This document shows, piece after piece, positions 36,180 through 50,094 of a DNA stretch of 64,000 bases; the first letter of the stretch is position 1, and every line of letters starts with the position of its first letter. The stretch covers positions 33,284,192 to 33,348,191 of the forward strand of contig NC_052616.1 of assembly GCF_016545825.1 (NCBI RefSeq). Direction: 5' to 3'. The translations under genes and the position numbers were made by a program. The notes below the pieces were generated by a model, which was not told the DNA's origin, did not search any database, and saw only the letters and a program-made list of their open reading frames with translations. This DNA comes from Eucalyptus grandis (lineage: Eukaryota; Streptophyta; Magnoliopsida; Myrtales; Myrtaceae).

Positions 36180-38091
36180 TAAAGCTTTTACCTTTATCAT
36201 GAAGTTTTCCCTTGGTGAGTACCTCGTGGCTTCTAATCAGTGAGATGTTGATCATTCACTTTGCAAGAAGAATTTTCCCGCACTCTTCACTCATTTGAAT
36301 TTTCCTGCACTCTTCACTCATTTTGGCTTCCAACTAGGATTCCTCGGGTGCTTATTCATTCAAGCTATTGGTTTTGATGAGTTTTGATGTTATGAATTAA
36401 CAATGCAACTCTTTCTATTAAGATAAGGGTTTTTGATATTAGTCATATCATTTGATAATAATATTAAAGCATTTTTTTCTTTTGTTATCGCGACTTGATT
36501 TTCATATAATAAATAGACTCAAGAAAATGGAATAAATTCTTTGTATTTGATTTTATTGCAAAGTATTTTAATGACCTATCGACCAAATAAAGTTATTGTA
36601 TGTCACAAATGATCTTTTGACAGGTGAATTTTGAGGCCTAAAATAATCTATTTTGAAATTGAAAAAATAAAAGGAGTGAATAGTAGTTACTTCCGAATGT
36701 TGACCGAGCAATCATTTTGAAAAGATGTTAACCCACGGGGCCATTACCAAATGTCAATTCCGGAGAAAAAGCAAAAGAAAAATCAGAAAAAATTGACTTA
36801 ATAGCACCGAACACCTCAATAGGCACATTTGTCACAAATCGTTAATCTTTCTTGTGCGTCTCTACAGCATATATCTCAACCTGATTTTTATGTCATAAAA
36901 AATCTAAACTATATATTAGTGCACTTATAACATATTTATTCCCCAAAAATCTAAGATTTACCTTAATTCAAAGTAAAGTGATATGGGTTACTAGTTTTGG
37001 TTAAATATGACAAAAATATATCGGTTTGAGATTCTTTATAATACGAAAAATATTTTGTGATAAATGTGTTATGAGTGCACAAAATAGGTTTTTATTTTAA
37101 TTTTAATTTGTGATATTAGTGTAAAAAATTCCTCTAATGGGCACATGCCAAAAATGTATAATGCTAGTGAAGAGCCCTGAATTTTCGCTTTACTCAACAT
37201 TGGAAATAAAGTAGTTCCCTCATGAAGCTCAATATTCTCATGAAAAAATACAATGAGTCAATCGTTAGTGTAGAAATATTTCACATGATAAAAAGCTCAA
37301 AAGATACTATGAAAATTGTTAGAGATAGTTTCCTATAGAAATTTTTACTGTTATAATTAATTATAATATTTCTTTTGATTCTTTGTATATCTCAATATTT
37401 TGCATATCATTAATTGATATTAATACAAACATATATAGAAGTTCCATATTTCCCTATTCCACATATTTCCTTTTTTTTTTTTTTTTTGGGTGGGGGATGA
37501 ATCCACATATTTCTTATCTGATGATGAATTTTATATAGACATCTTATCAAGTTTTACCAATTTTTTGAGTCATGTCTAAAAGCGAAACTCAGGAGAAGAA
37601 CAAATGATAAATTGGGTATCTAAAAATATGTCTCAGCAAATTTAGCTATGTAATTCGATTTTAAGATGTGAACTATTATATAAAAAAGTCCATTAACCGC
37701 TTTGCATTTTCCCCAATGGGCTTTCAAAGTACTGAGCCAAACGCACAATTTATTCAACCTCCAATCACATGTCCATGTTAAAATACTTAGTAATAACATC
37801 AAATTTCACATAGGTAAAAGATCTAACTATACGGATTTTAAACTGATAATGAGGTTTAGAAATATATTGCTTCCACGCTTTCATTTTTTAATAAAAATGA
37901 CAAAGTGAAATTTATAGTTGTTGGCAGAAACGGATTTTGTCTCGAGAAAGAAAAAGTATAAATATTAAGTGAACGAGGACAAATTGGAAAAGAAAACGAA
38001 AAGAAAGGAAAAGTATTTTTAAACCATCCGTATAACTTCTCATGGCTCAAGAAGGCACGAGACCAAAAACCGTGGTTTAAAAAAACTTTTC

Positions 38092-38126
<35 letters not shown>

Positions 38127-39621
38127 TAATGAGAACAGAAATTTCATTTCACAAACAAAGCATTACAAATTCCCATCATCCTTGTACACCATACAACCAG
38201 AAAAAAAGAAAAACAGAGGATACTAGGAGAGCATCCATAATTCATCTATTTTGACAATAATAATCATCATGATACAAACTGTAGGTTTTACATCACTAAA
38301 TTTTAAAAGAATAATATAATTATGGTTAGCCGTCAAAGTTGACTGATGTTTTGGCACATTAAGTCTATTTTAATAGTCTGATTTAGAATTTACTTTTAAC
38401 CATGTTTTTCCACACTCATGTTAATCATAGATGGAGGTCATTATGAAGTACATTTACATCTCCTTGGTAAGATTGTTTAAATAGTTTTTCAAATTATCTT
38501 GTTCATGTATTTTATTTTTTCTTCCAATTTGTAGAAAGATAGATATAGATAAATTAAATGTGGAGATATATCATCTAATTCTTGGGTAGTTTATCTAATT
38601 GTAATGTACGAAATAATTGATAGTTATATTGCAATTAATTCAAGAAATATGAAGATGTATACTTTAATTGTGAAACTGTAATATCAAGTGGATAACTTTT
38701 TCATAAGTTATAGTGATGACTTATAGTTTCAATCATTATCTGTAATTACCATGAGTATCAAATTTACGAAATATAAGTTAAATTTATGTGATATTCCATA
38801 TTTGAATTACCATTTATATAAGTTACCTAAACATTAAAATATTTATCTCTCAAGATAAGCATATAAATTGAGTAGGGACGACGGGGTTGGAGTGAGTCTA
38901 TTTCTGCCGTGCCCCACTGAAATTTCGCTCGATGCCTTCCCATTTTCTTCGTCATTTGTTTCTTGTGGGAAGAATCACCTTACACAAGTCGAAACCTTGT
39001 TGGGTGATTGTCTTCTCCTAGTGCCCATCCCTAGTTTACTATTGTATATTTGTGTGTAGAAATGAAATGTATCATTACATTAACAAAAAGCTAAGTCGTT
39101 CTTGTAAATTAACTAATTATATTAAACATGAGCTGTCCCTTATATACAAGTTAAGCTCTTTACATAATGAGTAATTCTTGTTTGTATAGCTTATTTTTAG
39201 TGAATACAAATTTTTGTTTCTCAATTTTCTTAAAAGAATAGTGGAACACTCTTAATAATGACTGATTCACAAAGACTTACCATGGGAAATAACATTCATC
39301 TTGAATTCACACACTTGAATGTTTTGAAATTATTTGGTGTCCATCCCTTAGATGTCAAAATAGTTCTATTCTCAATATTACTCCCATGATTTGCCCTTTG
39401 TAGTGAAGGTACAAACTATTTAAAGAGAATATTTGCTATGGGAGAAAAATGTCAATCATGTTTGTCTCCACTAAGTCAATTCCTATTTTTATGGCAACTT
39501 TCTCAACCACGTTGTCCTCCACTTTATGACATTCCAATTGATGAAAGAAACTACCAAAAATATAGAAATTAGCGAAAACCATTCAAGTTTACCCTTAAAA
39601 GCATTTTTTATTCTTCTATTC
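36180..39621. other. AT-rich intergenic region, no gene seen
   Basis: No domain or exon was recognised. It contains a poly-T run near 37471-37487 and the TA microsatellite at 38095-38123. A short frame at 38868-39059 gives no recognisable protein. Confidence 0.5.
38095..38123. repeat. (TA)n microsatellite
   Basis: Twenty-nine bases of uninterrupted TA repeat. Confidence 0.95.
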
Positions 39622-39634
39622 AAATTGACAAAGG
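39622..39634. repeat. left target-site duplication of LINE B
   Basis: AAATTGACAAAGG, identical to 52089-52101 after the A-rich tail of LINE B. Confidence 0.85.
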
Positions 39635-40094
39635 GAAACTGGTAATCTCTCTAGAAAACTCTCTCGAAATGTAGAGCTCTTTCTACCTTAATGGTAGACC
39701 TTCCCACAGAAACCTTGACCCCCACCGATGATTGCCACCATCTTCCTTCTATCGTCCTTCAGATAACCCATTTCACTTTCCCATCGTTCCATTCCAGTCT
39801 GAGTTATGGAACTCGCTTGTTCACCATACATCTCTTCCCTCAATTAGCTATTACCGCTTATTTCTCTCTCATTTCTCGACCCACCTCACTTCCCCAAAGA
39901 GGACCATCACCGTTATAATCGTGTCCTTCACTTTCTCCACCCCCATCTTTTGACCATCAAATGCCTCAATTCTTCAAGTCGTTTGCATCCTTCGCAGTCA
40001 CAATTCCAACCTTGTAGCTCCTGGCAGCTTTGCATGCGGGATTGTCAATTTGGATTGCCTTTCCAGTGAACCCACTTGGTGCAGGACTTCTGAT

Positions 40095-41410
40095 GGATTG
40101 CATTGAGCAGGAAGAAGATGCACGTCTCGTCGCACTCTGCAATAGATTAGGCCAACTATGGTCAGAATAAGAAATCGAGGTATGGGATGATGTGGCCCCA
40201 ACAGAAAAACTATAGGAATGCAAACTTATACTAGTGGGTAAGCTTCTCTCTAACCTATCCATTAATTTACAAGCATTTCAAAATACAATGAAAAGAGCAT
40301 GGAGAACTAACCAAGTAGAAATATCTCGGCGTGAAGCTGGCCTATATGTTTTTAAGTTCAACACTGAAGGGGAAAAACACAGGGTATTGGAGAATGGTCC
40401 TTGGCTCCTCTCGAATCACCTAGTGATTTTAAAGCCTTGGATACTGAATACTCCCCTACATTGCTATGACTTTACAACTTGCGCTTTATGGGTTCAAGTA
40501 TTTGGGCTTCCTCTAGAACGGTGTATGGAGAGTATGATCTACAAAGCTGTGAGACATGTCGGTAGAGTGTTGGATGTTAAAATTGAGAGTAAAGAAGGAA
40601 CCACCCTCAAAGTTGGGAGGGCTAGAGTCGAACTCCGACCGTAGGAACTGCTTAAAACAGGCAAGTTGATCAAACTAGAAGACAAGAACATCTGGGTGGA
40701 TTTTCGATATGAAAGGTTATCACACTATTGTTACTCGTGCAGAAAACTTGGTCATTATGCTATGTACTGTAAAGGTTTTACTTTTGATGAAGAAAAAATG
40801 GAAGGGAAAGATAAGATGTATTATGGCCAATGGTTGCGCGCTGAAGTCCGGGAACATAGTTTGTTTTGGCTAACCTTTTACAAGACACAAGACAAATGGG
40901 AGGAGGTAACAGAGATTATATCGGAAATCCCTAAGTCATCCACCCAATTGATACCTGTGGAGCCTCAAAGAAACAGAACAAACAAGGAACTCATGGAGCT
41001 ACCAGCAAGGAGCAAACTCAATACCAATACATAATAGATAAAAAGAAACGTCATCAAGAAGACAAACCAATAGAAGCTGCGGCTACTATGTCAAAGTCCT
41101 CTGCACCCAAACAGCTTGAGGATAGCAGGGACTTAGCAAAGAGATCCACAAAATTCAAGAACTGAATAGCACACATTTGAACACCATCGTTGGCCCTATC
41201 AAGAAAGCTAAAAGACATAATCCTTATGGGATGCGAACTTATATGCAAGAGGGGATAGATGAAACTCGGCTAATGGATACACCAATTTTTGAGGTGGAGG
41301 GTTCCGAAATTGGGCTTTGGTGGTCTGGCCCTAAAAAGCCACCAAGGGTGGAGGGTTCTAGAAATTGGGCTTTGGTGACTAGCCCTATTAAGCCACCAAG
41401 TGACAAATGA
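40095..41410 (+). pseudogene. LINE B ORF1: DUF4283 and CCHC zinc knuckle protein
   Basis: Begins around QEEDARLVALCNRLGQLWSE, with two stop codons before the long readable part (40234-40640: LVGKLLSNLSINLQAF, VFKFNTEGEKHRVLENGPW, LWVQVFGLPLERCMESMI). After one stop, IWVDFRYERL and the knuckle CYSCRKLGHYAMYC follow. The C-terminal tail contains two repeated GLWWSGPKKPP / WALVTSPIKPP segments, then SDK and a TGA at 41408-41410, which overlaps the ORF2 ATG (ATGA). Role as for copy A. Confidence 0.85.
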
Positions 41411-43555
41411 AGCTAATAAGCTAGGACTGTTAAGGTTTGGGCAATCCCTTGACAGTTCAAGCACTAAGAGCCCTTATGGCTCAAGAAAAGCCCAGCATAG
41501 TGTTTTTGATGGAAACAAAAAATTAGAAAGTGGTGATCCAACAACTTTAGAAGAGACTGAAATTCCCAAGTTGTCATGTGGTGAACCCTATTGGTTTGGA
41601 TGGAGGTCTGGCGGTGTTTTGGAATGATCAAGTTTCCCTGTGTGTAGATCGTCACACTACGGATTTCATTGATATGATTTGCAAGGATGTGAATTGTGGA
41701 ATACTAATGCGTCTCACATGTCTTCATGCGCCAAAGATGTATCAACAAAGACAAAACTTATTGCGGGCATTGCGACAAATCAGTTCCTCTAATACCTTAC
41801 AGTGGGTTTGCATTAGAGATTTCAATGAGATCATCTATCATTTGGAGAAAGTAGGCAAGAGGCTAGCTGAATCGCATCGAATGCATTCATTTCGTGAACT
41901 TTTAAATGATTGTTCAATGATGGATGTGGAAAGTAAGGGATGTGCCTTCATGTGGGTAAATAATAGAGAAGGGGAGGAATTTGTTAAAGAAAGGTTGGAT
42001 AGGGTGCTTTGTACCATGGAACGACGAGTGACATTTCCGGAAGTCAAGTTTTTGCCTTACCGCTGCCGGGTTCGATCATAGTCCGATACTCTTAACCACC
42101 GGGTGACCCCAAATCAAAAGAAAGAAGTCATTTACATTAGAAGCTTTTTGGATACAAGATAAGGAGTGTCGTATGGTCATCACAGACTCTTGAGCATCCT
42201 CACAGTTGAACACCACAGCACTACCCAGAAAGTTAAAGGCTGTCTCATTGGCCCTTGCTAACTGGAGTCGATCGAAATTCTCCAAGGGCCATCATCAACT
42301 TAATGCATTGAAGCAGCAAATTTAGAATCATATAAATCAACCTAGTGGCCACTATGACAAAGTGATGGTTAGCTGACTGAAAGAGGAAATAAGACAATTA
42401 TCGCAACATGAGGAACAATATTGGCGATGAGGTCAATGATTAACTAGCTTCGATGGGGGACAAGCATACAAAATTTTCCATGCCACCACTATCCAAAGGA
42501 GGCAAAGAAACTGAATAAGTATGTTGTAGGATGAAAACCAAGAGTGGATTTGAGACTATAAGCGACTGCAGGAGATGACGATGGATTTCTTTGAAAAATT
42601 GTATAGATCAGTTGGACATTGTGAATTTGGGCCTATTTTGGCACAATGTCCATAAGTCGTAACGGAGAAAATGAATAATATCTTAACAGTTGTGGCACTC
42701 AAGAGAAAGTACAACAAGCAACTTTCCAATTGGGTGCTACTAAAGCTCCTGGGCTAGACGGCTTAAATGGATTATTTTATCAAAATCACCGGATATTCTA
42801 CGGAAGATATATTCATCACAAGAAAGACTTCTTTATCTTAGGAGTGTTGCACCTAGATTTCAACAGAACAATCATTTCCTTGATTCCAAAGATACCACAC
42901 CTAGAAAGGCTGAATCAATATCGTCCAATTAGTATATACAATTTCGTTTATAAAATCATGTCCAAGGTGCTAGCTAACCGTATGAAACCATGGTTTCCTG
43001 AGTTGATATCTACGGAACAAAGTACATTCGTGAGTGGCGGACAAATCCAAGACAATATACTAGTGGTCCAAGAGGCACTCCATTAGCTCAAGATTAGAAA
43101 AAGAAAGATAACATTTCAGGAAGTATTGAAGCCGGATATGCAAAAGCCTACGATCGGGTGGAATGGGACTTTTTAGAGGAATATCTACTCAAATTGGGAT
43201 TTCATGTCAAATGGGTAAAGTGGGTGATGCAATGCATTACAACGGTTTCCCTCAGTGTCAAATTTAATGGAGAACCCTTAAGCTACTTTCATCCATCAAG
43301 GGGCTCAAACAGGAAGATCCTCTCTCTCCGTACCTGTTCATCCTGGCGAATGTATTATCCACCTTTATCAAACAAGCCATCGACATGGGAAACATTAAGG
43401 GAATCAAATTAAACAGGTGGTGTCCTACCCTATCTCATCTATATTTCGCGGATGATGCTATCTTTTTATTAGATGGAAAACTCCAAGAATGTCAGAATTT
43501 AGCAAATGTGCTTAATCAATATTGTTTAGCTACGGGATAAGCTATGAACCTGAAT
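41407..43555 (+). pseudogene. LINE B ORF2, 5' part: endonuclease and reverse transcriptase
   Basis: The start ATG at 41407 is followed by MKLIS and two nonsense changes where copy A has Trp and Gln. The endonuclease continues to about 42080 (IGLDGGLAVFWNDQ, WVCIRDFNEI, RLDRVLCTMERR). The usual GDFN motif has become RDFN. The reverse transcriptase runs from about 42730 (APGLDGLNGLF, YRPISIYNFVYKIMSKVLA, EWDFLEEYLLKLGF). YFADDAIFLLDG near 43440 keeps the catalytic pair of Asp residues. The frame is cut at AMNLN (43555) by the nested insertion and resumes at 50095 with KSRIFFSKDYPIG. Confidence 0.85.
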
Positions 43556-46500
43556 TGTCACGCCCCGAACCTCAAGCAAACTAATATTCCACCATGGTCA
43601 TGCAAATGCGACATTCCCAAGTAGTGTCGCCGACCTCATTAATTTATTATTGTGCTAGTGGAACGTATTATAAAACCCCTGACAAAAACTCACGGGATAG
43701 GAAAGCAGGAAACCAACTCATTCATAAACAAACATGCTTTCAAAGGTAACCACACTAGGGTTTACATATATACCAAAAATGGGCAATTTACATAAGGGAT
43801 CAGTCCTATGACCACTAGTCAGACTCGTTCTTCGATCCCACTTCTGATTGATCAGCCTTCGGGGGTTCCACCATCTATGGTCGTGAAATTTTGGCCCAAA
43901 ACGGGGTGAGACATTATCTCAGCAAGTTCAACCCCCTAAACCCTTATTAGAAAGAAAATATGCCTAAGGGTGACCTAGCCACACCATATAGAGAACTTAC
44001 TTTGCCTTAGTTCCCTCCTGTAAATTAGCACGATTCAAATCACTCAATCATAGATAATAATAGGAACTTAAACCACTGGAACGCCAACAAGAGTCTGGAT
44101 TATAAGACTAAATCGTGATGACATGTCTTGTGACATCCTTGGATCTCATATGCATTGATTACACTCGACTTATTTGTACTTCAAGAATTGTAAAATAGAT
44201 TTCAGTCAAGCAGAGTCATAAGAAACTGAGCTACTCAACTCTATTTATCATAAACTTGATGTCTTTACACGTGGGGAAGATGATATTGAGAGAGGGGGAT
44301 TTCTACAAAAAAACACTATAAACCACGAATACAAAATATCCCGCCTCTCCTTGGGTAAGTACATGTTGTTAAACAAACAAAAACAAAAGTCTTCCCACAC
44401 GTCCAGCACTTCTCCGCCACCTCCTACTTCGCAGGGACTACCACCACCCCGGTCCATCTTCATATAGCGTCAAGGATCCCACCAGCCGTCCATCTACCCG
44501 AGCGTAAAGGACAACGAAGACCATATAAGCTGGCCTCGTAGACGCCCCTGTATCTATTGTCAAACATGAGGTGTATTTGACAAAGACTACTCCCGGGAAA
44601 TGTCGGTCCAGGAAATCTTCTTACCGCCACACAAAGTCGGCGGGGGAGCCATAGAGGATGGTCGTTGTGGCAGCGGGTGGGGTAGGTGGTGCAGTAGACA
44701 TCTTCTACTCTAAAGAAACAATATAATAACAAGTGTGAGTTTTTAAAATAAAAACTCAACAAGTGGGCAATTAGTCCTATCTTGGATTGGCCAATAACAG
44801 GGCAAATAAGTAAACAAAATCATCAATTTATTTAATCCACAGAAACCTAGCTGCAACAATCATCCAGGGGGAGACGACACTCCACCCTGAACCCCCCGCA
44901 CCCAACCTAGCATCACGAGGTCTCATGAGAAGCTTTTCAACCCTTCTTAGACCTCTAGAGAGAACACAATTACTTCTTTTCACCCCTCTCCAGGCATCCC
45001 GACACTCGGGGTCTCACATTGGCTCACTAACCAATCATACATTCATATTTCCACCTTGTTGCAGCACCAACAATCTCAGCCAACTAAGAATCCAATACAA
45101 GAGACAACAACTAATACATATTCTCGGATCAAGCAGTTTATGGACAAAAAGGAGCAGTTTTGTTCACAGACATAGAAAGTACATCAATCATTATCATAAT
45201 ATCACGAAATTTCAGTATGTTATAAAATGGACCTAGATTAACATTTTTCGTGAAGAAACCTAAGCCTAAATCTCAGTGTATTAAGAGCAGTAATTTGTTG
45301 TCTTCTCCTCAAAATTCTGCAGCAATTCTCAGATTTAGTATCTACAGAAGAAAATCGTTTCACCAGCCAATACTTGTTCGTTTCTTCTCAAATTTTAATA
45401 TGTTACTCCTAAAGATGTCATTTACAACTTTCATCAAGGACACAAAGTCAAATTTTAGATAGATAATTACAGAGAATTCGAAGAACCATCAAAAGTCAGG
45501 CCGTTTTCTACAGAACAGTTTCTCTATTTTAAAATAAATTGCTTCTATCTACACGTTCTTGTATTCATATAACTATAACTATGAGTTAAACTGAATCTAA
45601 TGGGTGTTATCTTAAGTTAAATGGTTATTTTCCTCATCTTCATCTCTAGAAATTAAAGTGACACAATATAAACTAATTTCTATCCATGTTCCTTTAAGAC
45701 AGAAAACATCCAATGCTTTTCTCTTCATTTCCAGCATAATCAAACCATTTGTTTTACTACAAATTCATCATGTAGCATCTCAACACACTTACACAGCATC
45801 TATGAGTAGTTATAGTACATTTTCACTCACTTAGAATTCTTCCACAGCAAAAGTCATAAATTTACAAACAAAGAGGGTCTAGTAAATCTAGTTCTAGGAA
45901 TCTATACTGAATTGCAAACTAAATTGCAATACTCCAACCACGTGCGGATCTTAACTCAAGAACACATCAAAATCACGAGTTCTAGACTACATACTAGTTT
46001 CATTTTTAATTAAATTTGATGGAACTAAACTAGCCCTCCTTCGCGCCTAAAAGAAAAATGAAAAATCTAACACTTGGCAATTTCCCTTTCGATACTACTA
46101 CCCCTCAAGCACCCCCATTCTCAATAATCGTGACCAAAACTTAGCCCAAGGGAGCCACTCACAGCGCTTGGGGTTCGTGGGTTGCCGACCTGGTTAGAAC
46201 CCAACACCATATCCCACTGGCAATGGCTGAACACAAAAACTATAATCTATTTTAACCAACTCTAATCAAGAATAGCGTTTCATTACTTAATTTTGAGTCC
46301 ATCGACCCAAAGTTCCTCAACGATAACAAAAATAATAGCCCCAGAAACATCGTAATTCTCTAGATACAGCGACTCGCTGCTCAAGGAAGGTCGAACCTAG
46401 AAAACGGAGTTGAAGAAACGTGTAACAAAACAAGAATAGAGAACGCACGCACTAACGGTTCCCTCTGGTTTACCCATATAGATAGGACTCCAAGAGTGAC

Positions 46501-49500
46501 ACCTCGTCACAACCGAACAGCAATCGGCTTCACCAACTACCGATCCCAACCATGGACAGGGCTTTACTAGCCATCCCCTGCACCCCCAATCGCAGCAACC
46601 CAACCCTAAACAACATGCAGCAGCACCGAGCGAGCAAATTCAGGGACGCGAGACTACAAGAACAGCTCCACTTGCTTGGATCCTTCGTCAATGGAAGGGA
46701 AAGGAGGCGTCGGATGGCTAGGCTTCACGGCCGGCGTTGAAGCTTTGATCGGAACTAAGCAGCAACGATTCTGCTACTGGATGAAGGCGCTGGTCGTGAG
46801 GGGCTGAGATGGGTTGGGCTCGGTGGAGACGAATAGAAGTGAGAGGAAAGGAAGGCGGTGTCTCGGTAGAGAAAACACAGATGAGGGTGGGTTCTTCGTA
46901 AAAGAGAGAGAGAGAGAGAGAAAATGGAATACGTGTAGCCTCCCCCTTCTTCGACAACATCTGGACGCAACGTGGGGAAGAGCAGAACAAATGTTTCTCT
47001 TAATTTTTATTTCCCCCTTTTTAAATTTATTTATTATTTCTGCTATCACATGGGGAGAAGTGGTGGGGTTTCGTATATTCTTGCTTTACGGGAAAAGTCT
47101 TTTGACAATCTTCTTCTTCTTCTTCTTCTTTTATGACTAAATTTTTCTTCTTGAGTTTTGATTTATTTTTCTGGGTTATTACTATTTTATTTTATTATTT
47201 ATATATATACATATATATATTTTAAAGTCTTAAATATGCTTAATCTAACTAATGAAATTTTGGACGTCACACGTCTCATACTATGCTATATGTTAATAAC
47301 ACTCAACATGCTATCCAATTGTTATTCACTGCCACACAATGGCATAGCCTACTCGCAGTTCGGCTATCTACTGACATTAATGCCAGGTATCACCTCCCCC
47401 CTTGGAGCGTGGCTTCGTCACTACGTTGACGGTATTCCCAAAAGAGCATAGATCCAGTAGGCCTAGCCTCTATTGCGACCCGCATCTGTTGTAAGGGGCA
47501 TCCCATATAGGGGCAAGTTCGGCTCAACAGCCCTGGACAACTTCCTCTTAATTATCACACGATAAAATCATATTCAACCCAGGACACTTTGCATTTCACT
47601 CAATACTTCCATTTAAAATAGTGATCTCGGCCACTTTTCTTCATATTAAAAACATCTGAGAAAGTAATTGTGTGTGTGAGTACATATTCAAATTCGAACT
47701 ACAAAAACTAACACCATTCTTTTTCAAACCCCACTGCTTGATATAATACTTAAAATCCATTTTTTGTGTCAAATCCGACACTTGGGATTTTCTAAAAAAA
47801 TTATATACTTTTCACAATCACCACTCAATTTCACAATTCAGCAATCAATTGCACAAATTATCACTCAATTTGCAATATCCACTCATCAAATTAATAATCT
47901 TAATACACAAAGAAGCGATCACACGAAATTATGAGAAAATAAGGTCCCAAAATAATTTTTGAAATTTAATAAATAATTAATTGTATTACGAAATTAATTA
48001 AATAATAATATTTTAATAATTTCAAATAAATATATATTATTAAATTATTTAATAATTTCGAAATACTTAAATAAATCAAAAATAAATTCCTTTAAGTCAC
48101 ATCAAGGCTTATATTAATATAAACATTCACTAAGCCTTAAATTAAACACACTTTAAGTTAATTAAGCACCTTAATATAATCTACACTTAAATAAATTAAA
48201 CTAACCATCTAATAACACTTAACATAAACTAAACCTTCTTAAGTATAATTAATCCTCTAATCAAGATTTAGTGAGCTAAACTTTCTCGATTAACGAACCG
48301 ATCGGACCAAAACGACGGAGTTGTCGTGGGGATCGACTTTCTCCAAGGCGGGCCAAGCATTCGGGTTGGGAAGCCAACCAAAATGGGCCAAAACCATGTT
48401 GGAATACCCATTTTTGTTTGTTTGTCTCAAAGGTTTGAGGCCGAGAAAGGGTAGATCTGGTGTCAACTTAGGTCGGAAACGAACGGAGGAGCTGCAGCGG
48501 TGTTGTGCGGCCGACGACGGGGTCTCATAGTGGCTGGAGGTGGCTTAACGGCTCCGGGACGGGCTGATGCAAAGAGTGTGACGCAGGCGGGTGATAGGGA
48601 GACGGAGCCGTGCGGGCTGCGATGACGGCCGGTGTGTAGGGATGAACGGTGACGGGCGGTGGTGGAGTTTCCTCCGGCGGCGTATGGCTTCGAGACGAGC
48701 TTCTCTGGTTTGCTGCTGGTTTTCGAAGCCTTTAAGGCACACCAAAGGAGGAGAGACGGTCGAACAGCAAGGGGAGAGAGTGAGGCGGAGGGCTACGATG
48801 GCGACGACTCCGGCTGTGGCTGCAACGGCTGCTAGGTTTCCGCTTCAGGGTTTCTTCAGTTACTGGGTTTCGAAGCCGCAAGGAGAGGTGGAGGAGAAAG
48901 GGTCGACGGATGAAGGGCGGAGCGGTGAGTTGGATGACGGCGAGTAGGCGCATGGACCTTCATGTGCGGACGGGCGACGACTGCGACGGCTCCAAAGGAT
49001 GGCAGTGGTGGACGAGCTGGGCGTCGGGCTAGTCGGTCTCACATGGTTGGCTTCTCCCCTCCTAAAAATTCAAGAACAAAACTCAATGAAGAAGATGATG
49101 GAGATGGGGGAAGTGACACCCCACCTTTTTGGAATTCAATCTCCACCCTCCATGTGTCGCCATCCTAGCCATTCTTGCCCCACCTCATGACATCACTTGT
49201 GATGTCAAAATCCACTAATTCCAACCTCCGACAACCTTATTCCAATAGGTTTAATTTCATTTTCCGCCGTGGGCATGAAATCTTGTACATTAAATTCTTC
49301 AATTCCAATCAATCCACTTCCAATTGAGTCTAATTAAAGTTAATAAATTAATCCAATGTCACCACACTTCAACTCACATATTTACTTGACTATAGAACCA
49401 TCTTAATCTCAAAAATACCACCAAAAGCGGGCCTATCAATTTTCCGAACCAAATTAACCATACCTTGATTATTTTGCTGAAAAACTCGGCTTGCATGAAA

Positions 49501-50089
49501 AATCTTCCAAAGATGAGTCAATGTTCCTAAAATAATTTGCGACACACCCAAACTTTCAATTTCTGAATTCGATCTCAATTTACGATTAATTTCACTCTGG
49601 CACGCTAGTAGCGCGTCCTAATCTACTGGGTAGCTTTTAGAAATTTTCGTGCATTTGACCTGTGGTTGATCAAACCATAATGTACATCTTTGACACATTG
49701 GCGACTTACGATTGTCTAGGTAATTTCAAGGTTTCAAATACGGATACAAGGTACTCAATTGACAGAAAAGTCGGTCTATTGCCAATCGACAAGAATTGTG
49801 TAATCTAGTGGAATCACCCACACTTGATCACATGCCTTTGTTGAGTCAACTTATCTTCGGTCTCTAATCGATTTTTAATTGTGTCGTAATAACCTTTGCA
49901 GATTAGCTCAGTCGAAAGGTCACTTCTTGGTCAAATTCTCGAGTCTAATGCATTAGAATCTCTTAACAGCTTCACTTGATAGACTATTTTTTACATAAGT
50001 GGCCGACTCAAGGAAAAGAACTATATACGTGCCAACAAAATATCCGTCTTAATTTATTGAAAATAGAATTGGAAAATCAGGATGTCATA
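43556..50089. mobile_element. 6.5-kb non-coding insertion inside LINE B, class unknown
   Basis: Starts TGTCACGCCCCGAACC and ends GGATGTCATA. TGAAT occurs just outside both junctions (43551-43555 and 50090-50094). No transposase, gag or pol could be recognised. Contents: A/T-rich stretches, a GA tract (46903-46920), a TTC tract (47110-47130) and two GC-rich blocks (46500-46990, 48300-49170) with short frames on both strands but no domain. The TG start and 5-bp repeat suggest an LTR retroelement derivative, but the right end is TA rather than CA and I see no second copy of the left end. Alternatively it is a non-autonomous DNA transposon whose duplication has diverged. Confidence 0.7.
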
Positions 50090-50094
50090 TGAAT

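Noticed and set aside
46500..49200. GC-rich frames on both strands inside the nested insertion
   Set aside because: Low complexity, short, and without domains; no gene can be supported.
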